NCBI GenBank assembly: GCA_052387815.1
Contig: JBQTIU010000008.1
Location: 1-57,758, forward strand
Direction: 5' to 3'
Origin: JBQTIU01 sp052387815
GTDB taxonomy: Bacteria > Pseudomonadota > Alphaproteobacteria > CACIAM-22H2
Length of the DNA: 57,758 nucleotides
The position numbers were made by a program, and so were the translations under genes. Each line of letters opens with the position of its first letter. Position 1 is the first letter of the stretch. Shown one piece after another: positions 25,171-33,983 of the stretch. A model generated the notes under the pieces. It saw only the letters and a list, made by a program, of their open reading frames with translations. It searched no databases and was not told the DNA's origin.

Positions 25171-26805
25171 ATGCGAGGACTGATGATGGAGCGGCCGCTT
25201 TCGATCATCTCGCTGATCCAGTACGCGGCCCAATATCATGCCGACACCGAAATCGTGTCGCGCACGGTCGAAGGCCCGATCCACCGCACCACCTATGCCG
25301 ATTCCTACACCCGCATCCAGAAGCTGGCGCATGCGTTGAAGGCGCTCGGCGTCGAGGCGGGCGACCGGGTCGCGACGCTGGCGTGGAACGGCTACCGCCA
25401 TTTCGAGCTCTACTATGCGATTTCGGGGATCGGCGCGGTCTGCCACACCATCAATCCGCGGCTGTTCGGCCCGCAGATCAGGTACATCGTCAATCACGCC
25501 GAGGACAAGTTCATCTTCACCGACCTGACCTTCGTTCCCTTGCTCGAGGGGCTGGCGGCGGAGCTCGCGCCGGTCGAAGGCTATGTCGTCATGACCGACG
25601 CCGCTCATATGCCCAAGACCCGGCTCAAGAACGTCATGTGCTACGAGGATCTCATCGGCGGCCGGCCGGCCACGTTCGACTGGCCGCAGCTCGACGAGGG
25701 GACGGCGAGCTCGCTGTGCTACAGCTCGGGCACGACTGGGGACCCCAAGGGCGTGCTCTACACCCACCGCTCGACGGTCCTTCATAGCTTCGCCATCAAC
25801 CAGGCGGACGTGCTGGGGCTGAGCTCCGCCGATACGGTGCTGCCGATCGTGCCGTTGTTTCACGTCAATGCCTGGGGCATTCCCTATGCGGCGGCCATGG
25901 GGGGCTCGAAGCTGGTGTTTCCCGGTCCGCACTACGACGGCGAGAGCCTTTACAATCTGATGGAGGCCGAGCGCGTCACCTTGACCGCCGGCGTGCCGAC
26001 GGTCTGGCTCAACCTGTACCAGTACCTGGAGCGGACCGGCAAGCGGTTCACCACCCTGCGCCGCCTGGTGGTCGGCGGAGCGGCGGTGCCGCTCATGCTG
26101 ATCAGCGCGCTCGAAGACAAATACGGCATCAGCGTCAAGCAGGCCTGGGGCATGACCGAGATGAGCCCGGTGGGCACCACCGGCAACCTCAAGCCGCGCC
26201 AGGCCGGGCTGCCGGCCACTGCCCGCCATCTCGTTCAGGCCAAGCAGGGACGCGCCATCTACGGCGTCGACTTGAAGGTCGTCGATGGCGCGGGCGCGGC
26301 CTTACCGCACGACGGCAAGGCGGTCGGCGAGCTCCTGGTCCGTGGGCCCTGGGTGACGAGCGGCTATTACAAGGACGCGGCGGCGAACGCGGCCGCCTTC
26401 GATGGCGAGGGCTGGTTCCGCACCGGCGATGTGGTCAATATCGATGCCGACGGCTACATCCAGATCATCGACCGCAGCAAGGACCTCATTAAGTCGGGCG
26501 GCGAGTGGATCAGCTCGATCGACCTCGAAAACGCGGCGGTCGGGCATGCGGACGTGGCCGAGGCTGCGGCGATCGCGGTCCCGCATCCCAAATGGCAGGA
26601 GCGGCCCCTCCTCATCGTCGTGCCAAAGGCCGACAGGAGCCCGACCCGCGACGACATCCTGGCCCATCTTCGGGACAAGGTCGCCAAATGGTGGCTGCCG
26701 GATGACGTGGTTTTCGTCAAGGAATTGCCCCATACGGCGACCGGCAAGATCATGAAGACCGCACTGCGCGAGCAGTTCAAGGACCATAGACGCAAGCTCG
26801 GCTGA
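25171..26805 (+). CDS. Long- or medium-chain fatty acid CoA ligase (ANL superfamily)
   Basis: A 544-residue acyl-adenylate-forming enzyme predicted to activate a carboxylic acid with ATP and CoA. A3 motif SYSSGTTGDPKG appears as CYSSGTTGDPKG near residue 186. The A5 motif (AWGMTEMSP), A7 (GWFRTGDV), A8 hinge (IDRSKDLIKSGGEWIS) and the C-terminal catalytic Lys in TATGKIMKTALRE are all present. GGGAGG precedes the ATG. Two acyl-CoA dehydrogenases follow closely, so a beta-oxidation-like route is likely. The acid is not identifiable from sequence. Confidence 0.9.
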   Translation: MRGLMMERPLSIISLIQYAAQYHADTEIVSRTVEGPIHRTTYADSYTRIQKLAHALKALGVEAGDRVATLAWNGYRHFELYYAISGIGAVCHTINPRLFGPQIRYIVNHAEDKFIFTDLTFVPLLEGLAAELAPVEGYVVMTDAAHMPKTRLKNVMCYEDLIGGRPATFDWPQLDEGTASSLCYSSGTTGDPKGVLYTHRSTVLHSFAINQADVLGLSSADTVLPIVPLFHVNAWGIPYAAAMGGSKLVFPGPHYDGESLYNLMEAERVTLTAGVPTVWLNLYQYLERTGKRFTTLRRLVVGGAAVPLMLISALEDKYGISVKQAWGMTEMSPVGTTGNLKPRQAGLPATARHLVQAKQGRAIYGVDLKVVDGAGAALPHDGKAVGELLVRGPWVTSGYYKDAAANAAAFDGEGWFRTGDVVNIDADGYIQIIDRSKDLIKSGGEWISSIDLENAAVGHADVAEAAAIAVPHPKWQERPLLIVVPKADRSPTRDDILAHLRDKVAKWWLPDDVVFVKELPHTATGKIMKTALREQFKDHRRKLG

Positions 26806-26808
26806 ACC

Positions 26809-28002
26809 ATGGAGCTCAGGTTCTCCGACGACGAACGGGCGTTTCGGCGCGAGGTGCAGGCCTTCGTGCGCGATCGCCTCGCGCCCTCGACGCGCCGCAA
26901 GGTCGAGGCCGGCCTGCGGCTCGCCAAGGCCGATTACGTCGGCTGGCAAAAGGCGCTCCACGCGCGGGGCTGGATCGCGCCGCAGTGGCCGAAGGAGCAC
27001 GGCGGGACCGGCTGGACGCCGATCCAGCACTACATCTTCGAAGAGGAGATGGCGCTGGGCGGCGCCCCGCCGCTGGTCGCTTTCGGCGTCAACATGATCG
27101 GGCCGGTGCTGATCGCCTTCGGCAGCGAGGAGCAGAAGCGGCGCCACCTGCCCGGGATCCTGACCAGCGACGTGTGGTGGTGCCAGGGGTTCTCGGAGCC
27201 CGGCGCCGGGTCCGACCTCGCCTCGCTCCAGACGCGGGCAGTCCGGGACGGCGACGCCTGGGTGGTCTCCGGCCAGAAGACCTGGACCACGCTCGCCCAG
27301 TATGCCGACATGATGTTCTGCCTGGCGCGCACCGACCCCGCGGCCAAGCCGCAGGAAGGCATTTCGTTCCTGCTCATCGACATGAAATCGCCCGGCGTCA
27401 GCGTCCGTCCCATCCGAACCATCGACGGCGAGACGGAGATCAACGAAGTGTTTCTGGACGGCGTGCGCGTGGCGGCGGACAACCTGGTTGGCGAGGCCGG
27501 CAAGGGCTGGACCTATGCCAAGTACCTGCTCGGCTACGAGCGCACGGGCATCGCCCGCGTCGGCCGCTCGAAGCAGCAGCTCCGCCGCGTGAAGCGCGTG
27601 GCGGCGGCCGAGCGCGCGAACGGGCGCAAGCTGATCGAGGATGCGAGATTCCGCGACAAGATCGCCGCCCTGGAAATCGAATTGATCGCGCTCGAGTTCA
27701 CCAACCTGCGCTTCTTGATCGCCGGGCGCGGGTCCGCCCCCGGGCCCGAGGCGTCGCTGCTCAAGATCATGGGCACGGAAATCCAGCAGCGGATCACGGA
27801 GCTGCTGCTCGAGGCGGTCGGCCCTTACGCGGCCCCGTTCATGCCCGAGGCGCTGGACGAGGGGTGGAACGGCGAGCCGGTCGGCCCGGACTGGGCGGCG
27901 CCGCTCGCCGCCCATTATTTCGACTGGCGGAAGGTCTCGATCTACGGCGGCTCCAACGAGATCCAGCGCAACGTCCTCGCCAAGATGCTGCTCGGGCTGT
28001 GA
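26809..28002 (+). CDS. Acyl-CoA dehydrogenase, large-subunit type
   Basis: A 397-residue FAD-dependent acyl-CoA dehydrogenase starting three bases after the ligase stop. The fold runs from the N-terminal helical domain (WPKEHGGTGWTPIQ) through the FAD site (CQGFSEPGAGSDLASL, KTWTTLAQYADM) to the C-terminal domain ending IYGGSNEIQRNVLA. At the position where MCAD has its catalytic Glu (IYEG) there is Gly, so the base must lie elsewhere or in the partner. Resembles large subunits of paired enzymes such as PimC. It overlaps the next gene by four bases. Confidence 0.88.
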   Translation: MELRFSDDERAFRREVQAFVRDRLAPSTRRKVEAGLRLAKADYVGWQKALHARGWIAPQWPKEHGGTGWTPIQHYIFEEEMALGGAPPLVAFGVNMIGPVLIAFGSEEQKRRHLPGILTSDVWWCQGFSEPGAGSDLASLQTRAVRDGDAWVVSGQKTWTTLAQYADMMFCLARTDPAAKPQEGISFLLIDMKSPGVSVRPIRTIDGETEINEVFLDGVRVAADNLVGEAGKGWTYAKYLLGYERTGIARVGRSKQQLRRVKRVAAAERANGRKLIEDARFRDKIAALEIELIALEFTNLRFLIAGRGSAPGPEASLLKIMGTEIQQRITELLLEAVGPYAAPFMPEALDEGWNGEPVGPDWAAPLAAHYFDWRKVSIYGGSNEIQRNVLAKMLLGL

Positions 28003-29165
28003 GCGGGTTGGACTTCTCCTACTCCGAAGAGCAATCGCTGCTGCACGACGCCGTGCGGCGCTTCGTGGACGGCGAATACGCCTTCGACAAGCGGCGCGCC
28101 TACGGGGCGAGCCCCGAGGGGTTCAGCCGCCGCAATTGGCGGCTGATGGCGGACATGGGATTGCTGGGCCTGCCGTTCGAGGAGGCCTACGGCGGCTCGG
28201 GCCGGACGGCGGTCGAGCTGATGATCGTCATGGAGGAGTTCGGGCGCGGCCTGGTGGTCGAACCGTATCTCGCATCGGTGGTGCTGGGCGGCGGGCTGGT
28301 CGCGGAGGCGGGCAGCGAGGCGCAGAAGCGGGCCATCCTGCCGCCGCTCATCGCCGGCCGCTCGCTCTTGGCCTTCGCCTACGGCGAGCCGCAGGCCCGC
28401 TACACGGCCTCGGACATCGAAACGCGTGCGACCCGGAGGGGCGGCGAGTTCATCCTCGAAGGCCGCAAGAGCGTCGTGCTCAGCGGCGAGTGCGCGGACT
28501 TGCTTGCGATTTCGGCCCGCACCGGCGGCGGGCCGCGCGAGCCAGGCGGGATCACGCTGTTCCTGGTCGGCCCGGACGCGGCCGGCCTGCGACGGCGCGG
28601 GTATGCGACCATCGACGGCCGGCGCGGCGCCGACCTCGTCCTCGACGGCGTTCGGGTCGGCGAGGATGCGGTCCTCGGGCCCATCGACGGCGCGCTGCCC
28701 GCGATCGAGCGGACGATCGACCGGGCGATCGCCGCGGTGTGCGCGGAGGCGACCGGGATCATGGGCGCGCTCAACGAGCTGACGCTCGACTACCTCAAGA
28801 CCCGCCGGCAGTTCGGGTCGCCGATCGGCAAGTTCCAGGCCCTGCAGCACCGCATGGTCGACATGCGAATCGCGTTCGAGCGGGCGAAGTCCATGGCCTG
28901 CCTCGCGGCGATGGCGGCCGGCGAAGCCGAGGCCGATGCGAGGCGGCGATCGGTTTCCGCCGCCAAGGTCCAGATCGCCAAGTCCGGGCGCTTCATCGGC
29001 GAGCAATCGATCCAGCTTCACGGCGGCATCGGCATGACCGACGAATACCAGGCTGGGCACTACTTCAAGCGCCTGACGATGATCTCGAGCCTGTTCGGGG
29101 ATGCCGATCACCACCTCGGCCGCTTCGTCGAGCCGGGCGCACGCCATGCCCCCGATATCGAGTGA
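27999..29165 (+). CDS. Acyl-CoA dehydrogenase, small-subunit type
   Basis: A 388-residue acyl-CoA dehydrogenase beginning at a GTG that overlaps the upstream stop (GTGA). It has the N-terminal domain (FSYSEEQSLLHDAVRRF), a middle domain with GEPQARY in place of the usual FAD-site TEP motif, and a C-terminal domain with TRRQFGSPIGKFQALQH and QLHGGIGMTDEY. Overlap and order suggest a heteromeric enzyme with the preceding protein, as for PimC/PimD or actinobacterial ChsE pairs. The start could alternatively be the TTG at 28008. Confidence 0.86.
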   Translation: MSGLDFSYSEEQSLLHDAVRRFVDGEYAFDKRRAYGASPEGFSRRNWRLMADMGLLGLPFEEAYGGSGRTAVELMIVMEEFGRGLVVEPYLASVVLGGGLVAEAGSEAQKRAILPPLIAGRSLLAFAYGEPQARYTASDIETRATRRGGEFILEGRKSVVLSGECADLLAISARTGGGPREPGGITLFLVGPDAAGLRRRGYATIDGRRGADLVLDGVRVGEDAVLGPIDGALPAIERTIDRAIAAVCAEATGIMGALNELTLDYLKTRRQFGSPIGKFQALQHRMVDMRIAFERAKSMACLAAMAAGEAEADARRRSVSAAKVQIAKSGRFIGEQSIQLHGGIGMTDEYQAGHYFKRLTMISSLFGDADHHLGRFVEPGARHAPDIE

Positions 29166-29174
29166 GGCCCGGCG

Positions 29175-30227
29175 ATGTCGACGACCTCCCGAGAAAGAAC
29201 GAAGGCCTTCCTCCAGGCCCTGCCCAAGGCGGAGCTGCATCTGCACATCGAGGGCACGCTCGAGCCGGACCTTGTGTTCGCGCTCGCGCGGCGCAACGGC
29301 ATCGCGTTGCGCTACCGCTCGGTCGCCGACCTCGAGCAGGCCTACCGCTTCGAGAACCTGCAGTCGTTCCTCGATCTCTATTACGAAGGGGCGTCGGTCC
29401 TGGTCGGCGAGCGGGATTTCTTCGACTTGACCTGGGCCTACCTCGCGCGCATGGCGGCGGACAACGTCCGCCACGTGGAGATTTTCTTCGACCCGCAGAC
29501 CCACACCGAGCGCGGCGTCCCCTTCGCGGCGGTCATATCCGGAATCCGCCGGGCGCTCGAGCGGGCCGCGGCCAAGCTCGCGATCACCTCGCGGTTGATT
29601 CTCTGCTTCCTGCGTCATTTGAGCGCCGAGGCCGGGATGCGGACCCTCGAACAGGCCCTCCCCTACAAGCGCTGGATCGCCGCGGTCGGGCTGGATTCCT
29701 CGGAAGCAGGCCATCCGCCCGCCAAGTTCGCCGACGTCTTCGACCGCGCCCGGCACGAGGGATTCCTGGCCGTCGCCCATGCCGGCGAGGAGGGGCCGCC
29801 CGAGTACATTTGGCAGGCGATCGAGCTGTTGAAGGTCCGCCGCATCGATCACGGGGTGCGCTGCCAGGAAGATCCGCGCCTCGTCCGACGGCTGGCCGAA
29901 ACCCGCCTGCCGCTGACCGTCTGCCCGCTGTCCAACGTCAAGCTGCGGGTCTTCGAGTCGCTTTCGGCCCACAACCTCAAGTCGCTCCTGGACGAAGGGC
30001 TGTGCGTGACCGTCAACTCCGACGATCCCGCCTATTTCGGCGGCTACCTTGCCGACAACCTGATCGCCATCCATGAGGCGCTGGCACTCGGCGAGGACGA
30101 CCTTTATCGGTTGATCGCCAACGGGTTCGAGGCGAGCTTTCTCGACCCCGACGAGAAACGGGCGCGCCAGCAGGAACTCGCCGCCGCGCTCGCCCGCTTT
30201 CGGGCCGATCCCGCGGCACGCGGCTGA
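29175..30227 (+). CDS. Adenine deaminase (adenosine/AMP deaminase family, Aah1/PA0148 type)
   Basis: A 350-residue amidohydrolase with the metal and base motifs of the adenosine deaminase family. These are ELHLHIEGTL (two metal His), HAGEEGPPEYI (His and catalytic Glu), RIDHGVR and the metal Asp in NSDDPAYFGGY. FDPQTHTERG, GLDSSEAGHPP and CPLSNVKLRVF match the bacterial adenine-specific branch rather than classical adenosine deaminase. The predicted reaction is adenine to hypoxanthine. It is nine bases after the dehydrogenase and may be co-transcribed, but has no obvious link to it. Adenosine as substrate cannot be excluded. Confidence 0.88.
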   Translation: MSTTSRERTKAFLQALPKAELHLHIEGTLEPDLVFALARRNGIALRYRSVADLEQAYRFENLQSFLDLYYEGASVLVGERDFFDLTWAYLARMAADNVRHVEIFFDPQTHTERGVPFAAVISGIRRALERAAAKLAITSRLILCFLRHLSAEAGMRTLEQALPYKRWIAAVGLDSSEAGHPPAKFADVFDRARHEGFLAVAHAGEEGPPEYIWQAIELLKVRRIDHGVRCQEDPRLVRRLAETRLPLTVCPLSNVKLRVFESLSAHNLKSLLDEGLCVTVNSDDPAYFGGYLADNLIAIHEALALGEDDLYRLIANGFEASFLDPDEKRARQQELAAALARFRADPAARG

Positions 30228-30308
30228 ATCGGCGGCGCCCCCGATCTTCCCGAGGCGATCGGGATCAGCGCGCGCGCGCGGCGATTTCGACCGCCTGTGG
30301 ATGGACCT

Positions 30309-31559
30309 TCAGAGCGGCTGACGCGCCGGCTCCACCGCGGCCTCGAGCGCTCGCCGCCGGCGCCAGGCGATCAGCGCGGCAAGTCCGGTGATGAGCGCCC
30401 CGCCCGCCACCGGCCAGGCGAGGCCGACCGCCGCCGAAAGGCTGCCCATGACGAGCGCGCCCGCCGCCGGTCCGCCGCGGATGATCATGCCGTAGAGGCT
30501 CATCACCCGGCCGCGCATCGAGGCCTCGACCGACAGTTGCAGAAGCGTCTGCGCGCCGATGTTGCCGCTCACCAGACAGAACCCGACCACCGCGAGCGCC
30601 CCCGCCGCGGGCCACAACCGGTCGGTCCACAGGAACAACAGCAACGCGCCGGCCAGCCCGGCCACGTTGGCGAGCGCGATGCGCACGAGCCCCGGCGCGT
30701 GGCCGCGCCGGGCGAGCCACACGCCGCCGGCGAGCGCGCCGACCCCGATCGCCGAGGTAAGCACGGCGAAGCCGTCGGCGCCGCGGCTGAACACTTCGGC
30801 CGCGAAGGCCGGCAAGAGCTCGACAAAGGGCTGGGCGCAAACGTTGACGACCAGCATCAGGACGAGAATGGGTGCGATGCCGGGATGCCCCGCCGCATAG
30901 CGGTAACCGTCGGCGATCTCGCGGATGAAATCCGGCCCGCCGCCCAAGCGTGGTTCGCCTGCGGGCAGTCGGATGCGAGACAGGGCGAACAGGAAGGCGA
31001 GGAACGAGACGGCGTTGAGGGCGAACACGGCCGCCAGGCCGTTCCCGACGATGACCACCCCCGCCGCCGCCGGGCCGATGAAGCGGGCCGAGTTGAAGAT
31101 GATCGAGGTGATGGCGACCGCGGCCGGCAGGTCCTCGTGCCGGACCAGGGACGGCATTAGGGCCAGGCGCACCGGTTGATTGAAGGCGGTGATGATGCCG
31201 AGGGCCGCGTTGAGCAGCAGCAGCCGGCCGATGGTCATGTGCCCGCTGGCGGCGAGCCCGAACAGGACCACGGCTTGGATCAACGCCGTGCCCTGGGTCG
31301 CCTTGCTGAGGGACAGGCGGTTCCAGCGGTCGGCCACGACCCCGGCGATCGGCGCCACGACCACGCTCGGCGCCAGCTCGGCGAAGGCGACGGCGCCGAG
31401 CCAGAAGGCCGACTCGGTGAGTTCCCAGGCGAGCCAGCCGACGCCGACCCGCTGCATCCAGGTCCCGATCAGCGACACCGCGCTGCCCGCGGCGTAGATG
31501 AAGAAATTGCGGTTCGAAAGCGCATGCGCGACGCTTTCGAATCCGGCCAGGCGGGCCAT
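30309..31559 (-). CDS. MFS transporter, EntS/MFS-3 type
   Basis: A 416-residue twelve-TM transporter. It opens with FAAGS-like FFIYAAGSAVSLIGTWMQRVGVGWLAWELT and carries the loop motif GVVADRWNRL (GxxaDRxxR) after TM2, both typical of the enterobactin-exporter-like group. ATG at 31559 is chosen because homology starts there; a longer frame to 31676 would run into the DUF1194 gene upstream. The C-terminus is charged (WRRRRALE). Substrate is unknown; related proteins export siderophores or drugs. Confidence 0.86.
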   Translation of the reverse strand: MARLAGFESVAHALSNRNFFIYAAGSAVSLIGTWMQRVGVGWLAWELTESAFWLGAVAFAELAPSVVVAPIAGVVADRWNRLSLSKATQGTALIQAVVLFGLAASGHMTIGRLLLLNAALGIITAFNQPVRLALMPSLVRHEDLPAAVAITSIIFNSARFIGPAAAGVVIVGNGLAAVFALNAVSFLAFLFALSRIRLPAGEPRLGGGPDFIREIADGYRYAAGHPGIAPILVLMLVVNVCAQPFVELLPAFAAEVFSRGADGFAVLTSAIGVGALAGGVWLARRGHAPGLVRIALANVAGLAGALLLFLWTDRLWPAAGALAVVGFCLVSGNIGAQTLLQLSVEASMRGRVMSLYGMIIRGGPAAGALVMGSLSAAVGLAWPVAGGALITGLAALIAWRRRRALEAAVEPARQPL

Positions 31560-31650
31560 GGCGCTTACCAGCCCGGCCGCGAACCGCCCGCGCTGCGCCC
31601 GCGGAGCGAAGGCGGGATGGGGTTTGGCGGATGCGTTGCGCGCACCGCCC

Positions 31651-32367
31651 TCACCGGCCGGCGCCGTCCGGGGCATGGGCGATCTCGCGGATGAGCTTGC
31701 CCAAGATCGCGGCGGCGAAGGACGCGAAGTCCGTCGCCGCGACCAGGAACGCCCCCGGCCCGCCGATGACGAAGCGCTCGTAGTAGAGATCGAGGCCGAC
31801 CTCGGCCGGGCGACTGAAATTCGGCCGCTCGTTGAGGATGGGAAGGCCGTTGACGGTGATCCCTTTCGCCACCGCCTCGTCGCGCGCCGCGACCACCGAG
31901 CGGCCGTGGTTGTTGACGCCGTCGCCCGAGATGTCGATGATGCGGCGCGTTCCTTCGAAGCCGTTGTCGTCGAACAGCCGGGCCGCGTAGTCGATGGCGC
32001 CGCTGATCGAGGTCCAGTTGGCGGAGGCCGGGGACGCTAGTGCGATCTTGGCGGCGAAGGCCTCGGCGCTGGCGGCGTCATCGAGCAGCGTCCAGCCGAC
32101 GACCGTGCGCTGGTAGTGTTCGCCGGCCCACTCGACATAGGCGACGGCGATCCGCCGCAAGGGACCGGACTGCAGCGCCTGGACGATGCGCTTGTGGGTG
32201 ATCGCGCCGATGTAGCCCTGGCGCTGCAGGCGCGCTTCCTCCTCGTCGATACTGCGCGAGACGTCGATGGCGAGCACGAGCTCGAGATCGACCTCGATCG
32301 CCACGGCGGGCGAGGGGACGGCGATCGCAACCACGAGGCCGAGCAGGGCGCAGCGAAACCGGCGCAT
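31651..32367 (-). CDS. DUF1194 protein with von Willebrand A-like fold, secreted
   Basis: A 238-residue protein with a signal peptide (cleavage near AVA). A VWA-type domain follows, starting DLELVLAIDVSRSID and carrying the DxSxS metal-site motif. Further features are AYVEWAGEHYQ, SISGAIDYAARLF and DISGDGVNNHGR. It is a periplasmic or extracellular protein of unknown function. It lies 27 bases after the second PhnE-like permease gene and in the same direction, so it may belong to that operon. The pairing is unusual for a phosphonate importer. Confidence 0.85.
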   Translation of the reverse strand: MRRFRCALLGLVVAIAVPSPAVAIEVDLELVLAIDVSRSIDEEEARLQRQGYIGAITHKRIVQALQSGPLRRIAVAYVEWAGEHYQRTVVGWTLLDDAASAEAFAAKIALASPASANWTSISGAIDYAARLFDDNGFEGTRRIIDISGDGVNNHGRSVVAARDEAVAKGITVNGLPILNERPNFSRPAEVGLDLYYERFVIGGPGAFLVAATDFASFAAAILGKLIREIAHAPDGAGR

Positions 32368-32394
32368 CGTTGTCCCGTTCGCCCCCCAAGGATG

Positions 32395-33192
32395 CTAGAT
32401 GACCCGCGCGCGGATGAAGGTCACCACGATTTCCGCCGCCACCACGACCGCGAAGATGGCGAGCAGCGTCACCGCGACCTGATCCCAGTAGAGCAGGGTC
32501 AGCGCCGTGTCGAGCGCCACGCCGATGCCGCCGGCGCCCACCAGGCCGAGCACCGCGGATTCGCGAATATTGATGTCCCAGCGGAACAGCGCGATCGACC
32601 ACAAGGCCGGCTCGACCTGCGGCCAATAGGCCTTGAGCATGACGCTGGTCCACGGCGCGCCCGTGGCGGTGAGCGCCTCGATCGGACCGGGATGGGCCTC
32701 CTCGAGCGCCTCGGCCAAGAGCTTACCCACGAAGCCGATCGACCGGAAGGCGATGGCGAGCGTGCCGGCGAGGGCGCCGGGACCGAACACGGCGACGAAC
32801 AGCAGCGCCCAGACCAACGAATTGACCGACCGCGAGGAGACCAGGATTAGCTTGGCGAGAGTGTTGAGGGCCAAAGACGGCGTCACGTTGCGGGCGGCGG
32901 CCAGGCCGACCGGGACCGCCAGCACGAGGCTAAGGAGCGTCCCGAGGGTGGCGATGTGCAGGGTCTCGATGAGCGCGGCGTGGACGCTCCGCGGATAATA
33001 GGAGAAATCCATCGGCCACATGCGGGCGAACAGATCGACGATCTGTTCGGGCGCGTCCGAGAGGAATTCGGGAATGATCTCCACCATCCGGACCGAGAAC
33101 GCGAAGGCGGCCACGACCGCGAGGTAGAAGGAAAAGCGCATGAGGCGCTCCTGCGGCGTGAAGCGCTGCCAGCGTCTGTCATCGGCGATCAT
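32395..33192 (-). CDS. phnE: Phosphonate-type ABC transporter permease (PhnE, second copy)
   Basis: A 265-residue inner-membrane permease of the PhnE family. It has about six TM helices, FPMD-like MWPMDFSYYP, ALIETLHIATLGTLLSL, an EAA loop (IEALTATGAPWTSVMLKAYWPQ) and a C-terminal FRWDINIRESAVLGLVGAGGIG motif diagnostic of PhnE. ATG at 33192 overlaps the stop of the first PhnE (ATGA). It is the last permease in the PhnD-C-E-E order. Confidence 0.9.
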   Translation of the reverse strand: MIADDRRWQRFTPQERLMRFSFYLAVVAAFAFSVRMVEIIPEFLSDAPEQIVDLFARMWPMDFSYYPRSVHAALIETLHIATLGTLLSLVLAVPVGLAAARNVTPSLALNTLAKLILVSSRSVNSLVWALLFVAVFGPGALAGTLAIAFRSIGFVGKLLAEALEEAHPGPIEALTATGAPWTSVMLKAYWPQVEPALWSIALFRWDINIRESAVLGLVGAGGIGVALDTALTLLYWDQVAVTLLAIFAVVVAAEIVVTFIRARVI

Positions 33193-33983
33193 TGGAAGGT
33201 TTTCCGAACCCACCCGGAGACGATCTCGCCGACCATGATCACGCTGATGATCGCGATCAGGATGGCGAGGACGAAATCGAAGTCGAACCGCTGGAAGGCC
33301 GTGAACAGCGTGCCGCCGATGCCGCCCCCGCCGACGATCCCCACCATGGTCGAGTTGCGCAGGTTGGAGTCGAGCTGATAGGTGCCGAAGCCGGTGAAGC
33401 GCGCCAGGACCTGGGGCAGCACGCCCAGCAGGATCACGTTCATGAACGAGGCGCCGGTGGCCCGCACCGCCTCGACCTGTTTAAGCGAAATCTCCTCGAT
33501 CGCCTCGGCGAACAGCTTGGCGATGAACCCGATCGAGGCGACGATGAGGGCGAGAATGCCGGCGAGCGCGCCGAAGCCGATCGCCTTGACGAACAGGATG
33601 GCGACGATCACCGGATGGAACGAACGGCAGACCACGATCAGCGCGCGGGTGGGCCAGGTGAGCCACGACGGCATCAGGTTGCGCGCCGCCAGGAGGCCGA
33701 TCGGCAGCGACAGCAGCACGCCGAAGACCGTCGCGATCACCGCGATCTCCAGGCTTTCGGTCAGGCCGCGCAGCAGCAGCTCCCATTGCTCGAAATCGGG
33801 CGGCAGCATGCGGCCGACGAACCGGACGCCGTTGCCCAGCCCGACCACGAAACGCTGCCAGGTGATCTCCAGGAACGAGGCGGCATAGATCGTGTAGAGG
33901 CCGATCAGGGTCCAGCCGATCCGCGCCGGCCAATTGGCCGCGAAGGCGTGCCGGTTGCTGGCGGCGTCGGGCGCGGCGCTCAT
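33189..33983 (-). CDS. phnE: Phosphonate-type ABC transporter permease (PhnE, first copy)
   Basis: A 264-residue PhnE-family permease. TM helices begin near residue 25. LTESLEIAVIATVFGVLLSLPIGL, then CRSFHPVIVAILFVKAIGFGALAGI, the EAA loop KQVEAVRATGASFMNVILLGVLPQ and the YQLDSNLRNSTMVGIVGGGGIGG signature are present. ATG at 33983 overlaps the PhnC stop (ATGA), giving tight coupling. The two PhnE proteins are alike in length and order of motifs but clearly diverged, consistent with a heterodimeric channel. Confidence 0.9.
   Translation of the reverse strand: MSAAPDAASNRHAFAANWPARIGWTLIGLYTIYAASFLEITWQRFVVGLGNGVRFVGRMLPPDFEQWELLLRGLTESLEIAVIATVFGVLLSLPIGLLAARNLMPSWLTWPTRALIVVCRSFHPVIVAILFVKAIGFGALAGILALIVASIGFIAKLFAEAIEEISLKQVEAVRATGASFMNVILLGVLPQVLARFTGFGTYQLDSNLRNSTMVGIVGGGGIGGTLFTAFQRFDFDFVLAILIAIISVIMVGEIVSGWVRKTFQ

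Noticed and set aside
28136..30076. Rightward open frame of about 646 codons over the second dehydrogenase and adenine deaminase.
   Set aside because: Both real genes have intact catalytic motifs in other frames; this one has none.
30265..30840. Leftward ORF of about 190 codons overlapping the end of the MFS gene.
   Set aside because: It is an Arg/Gly-rich shadow of the transporter frame with no hydrophobic helices or motifs.
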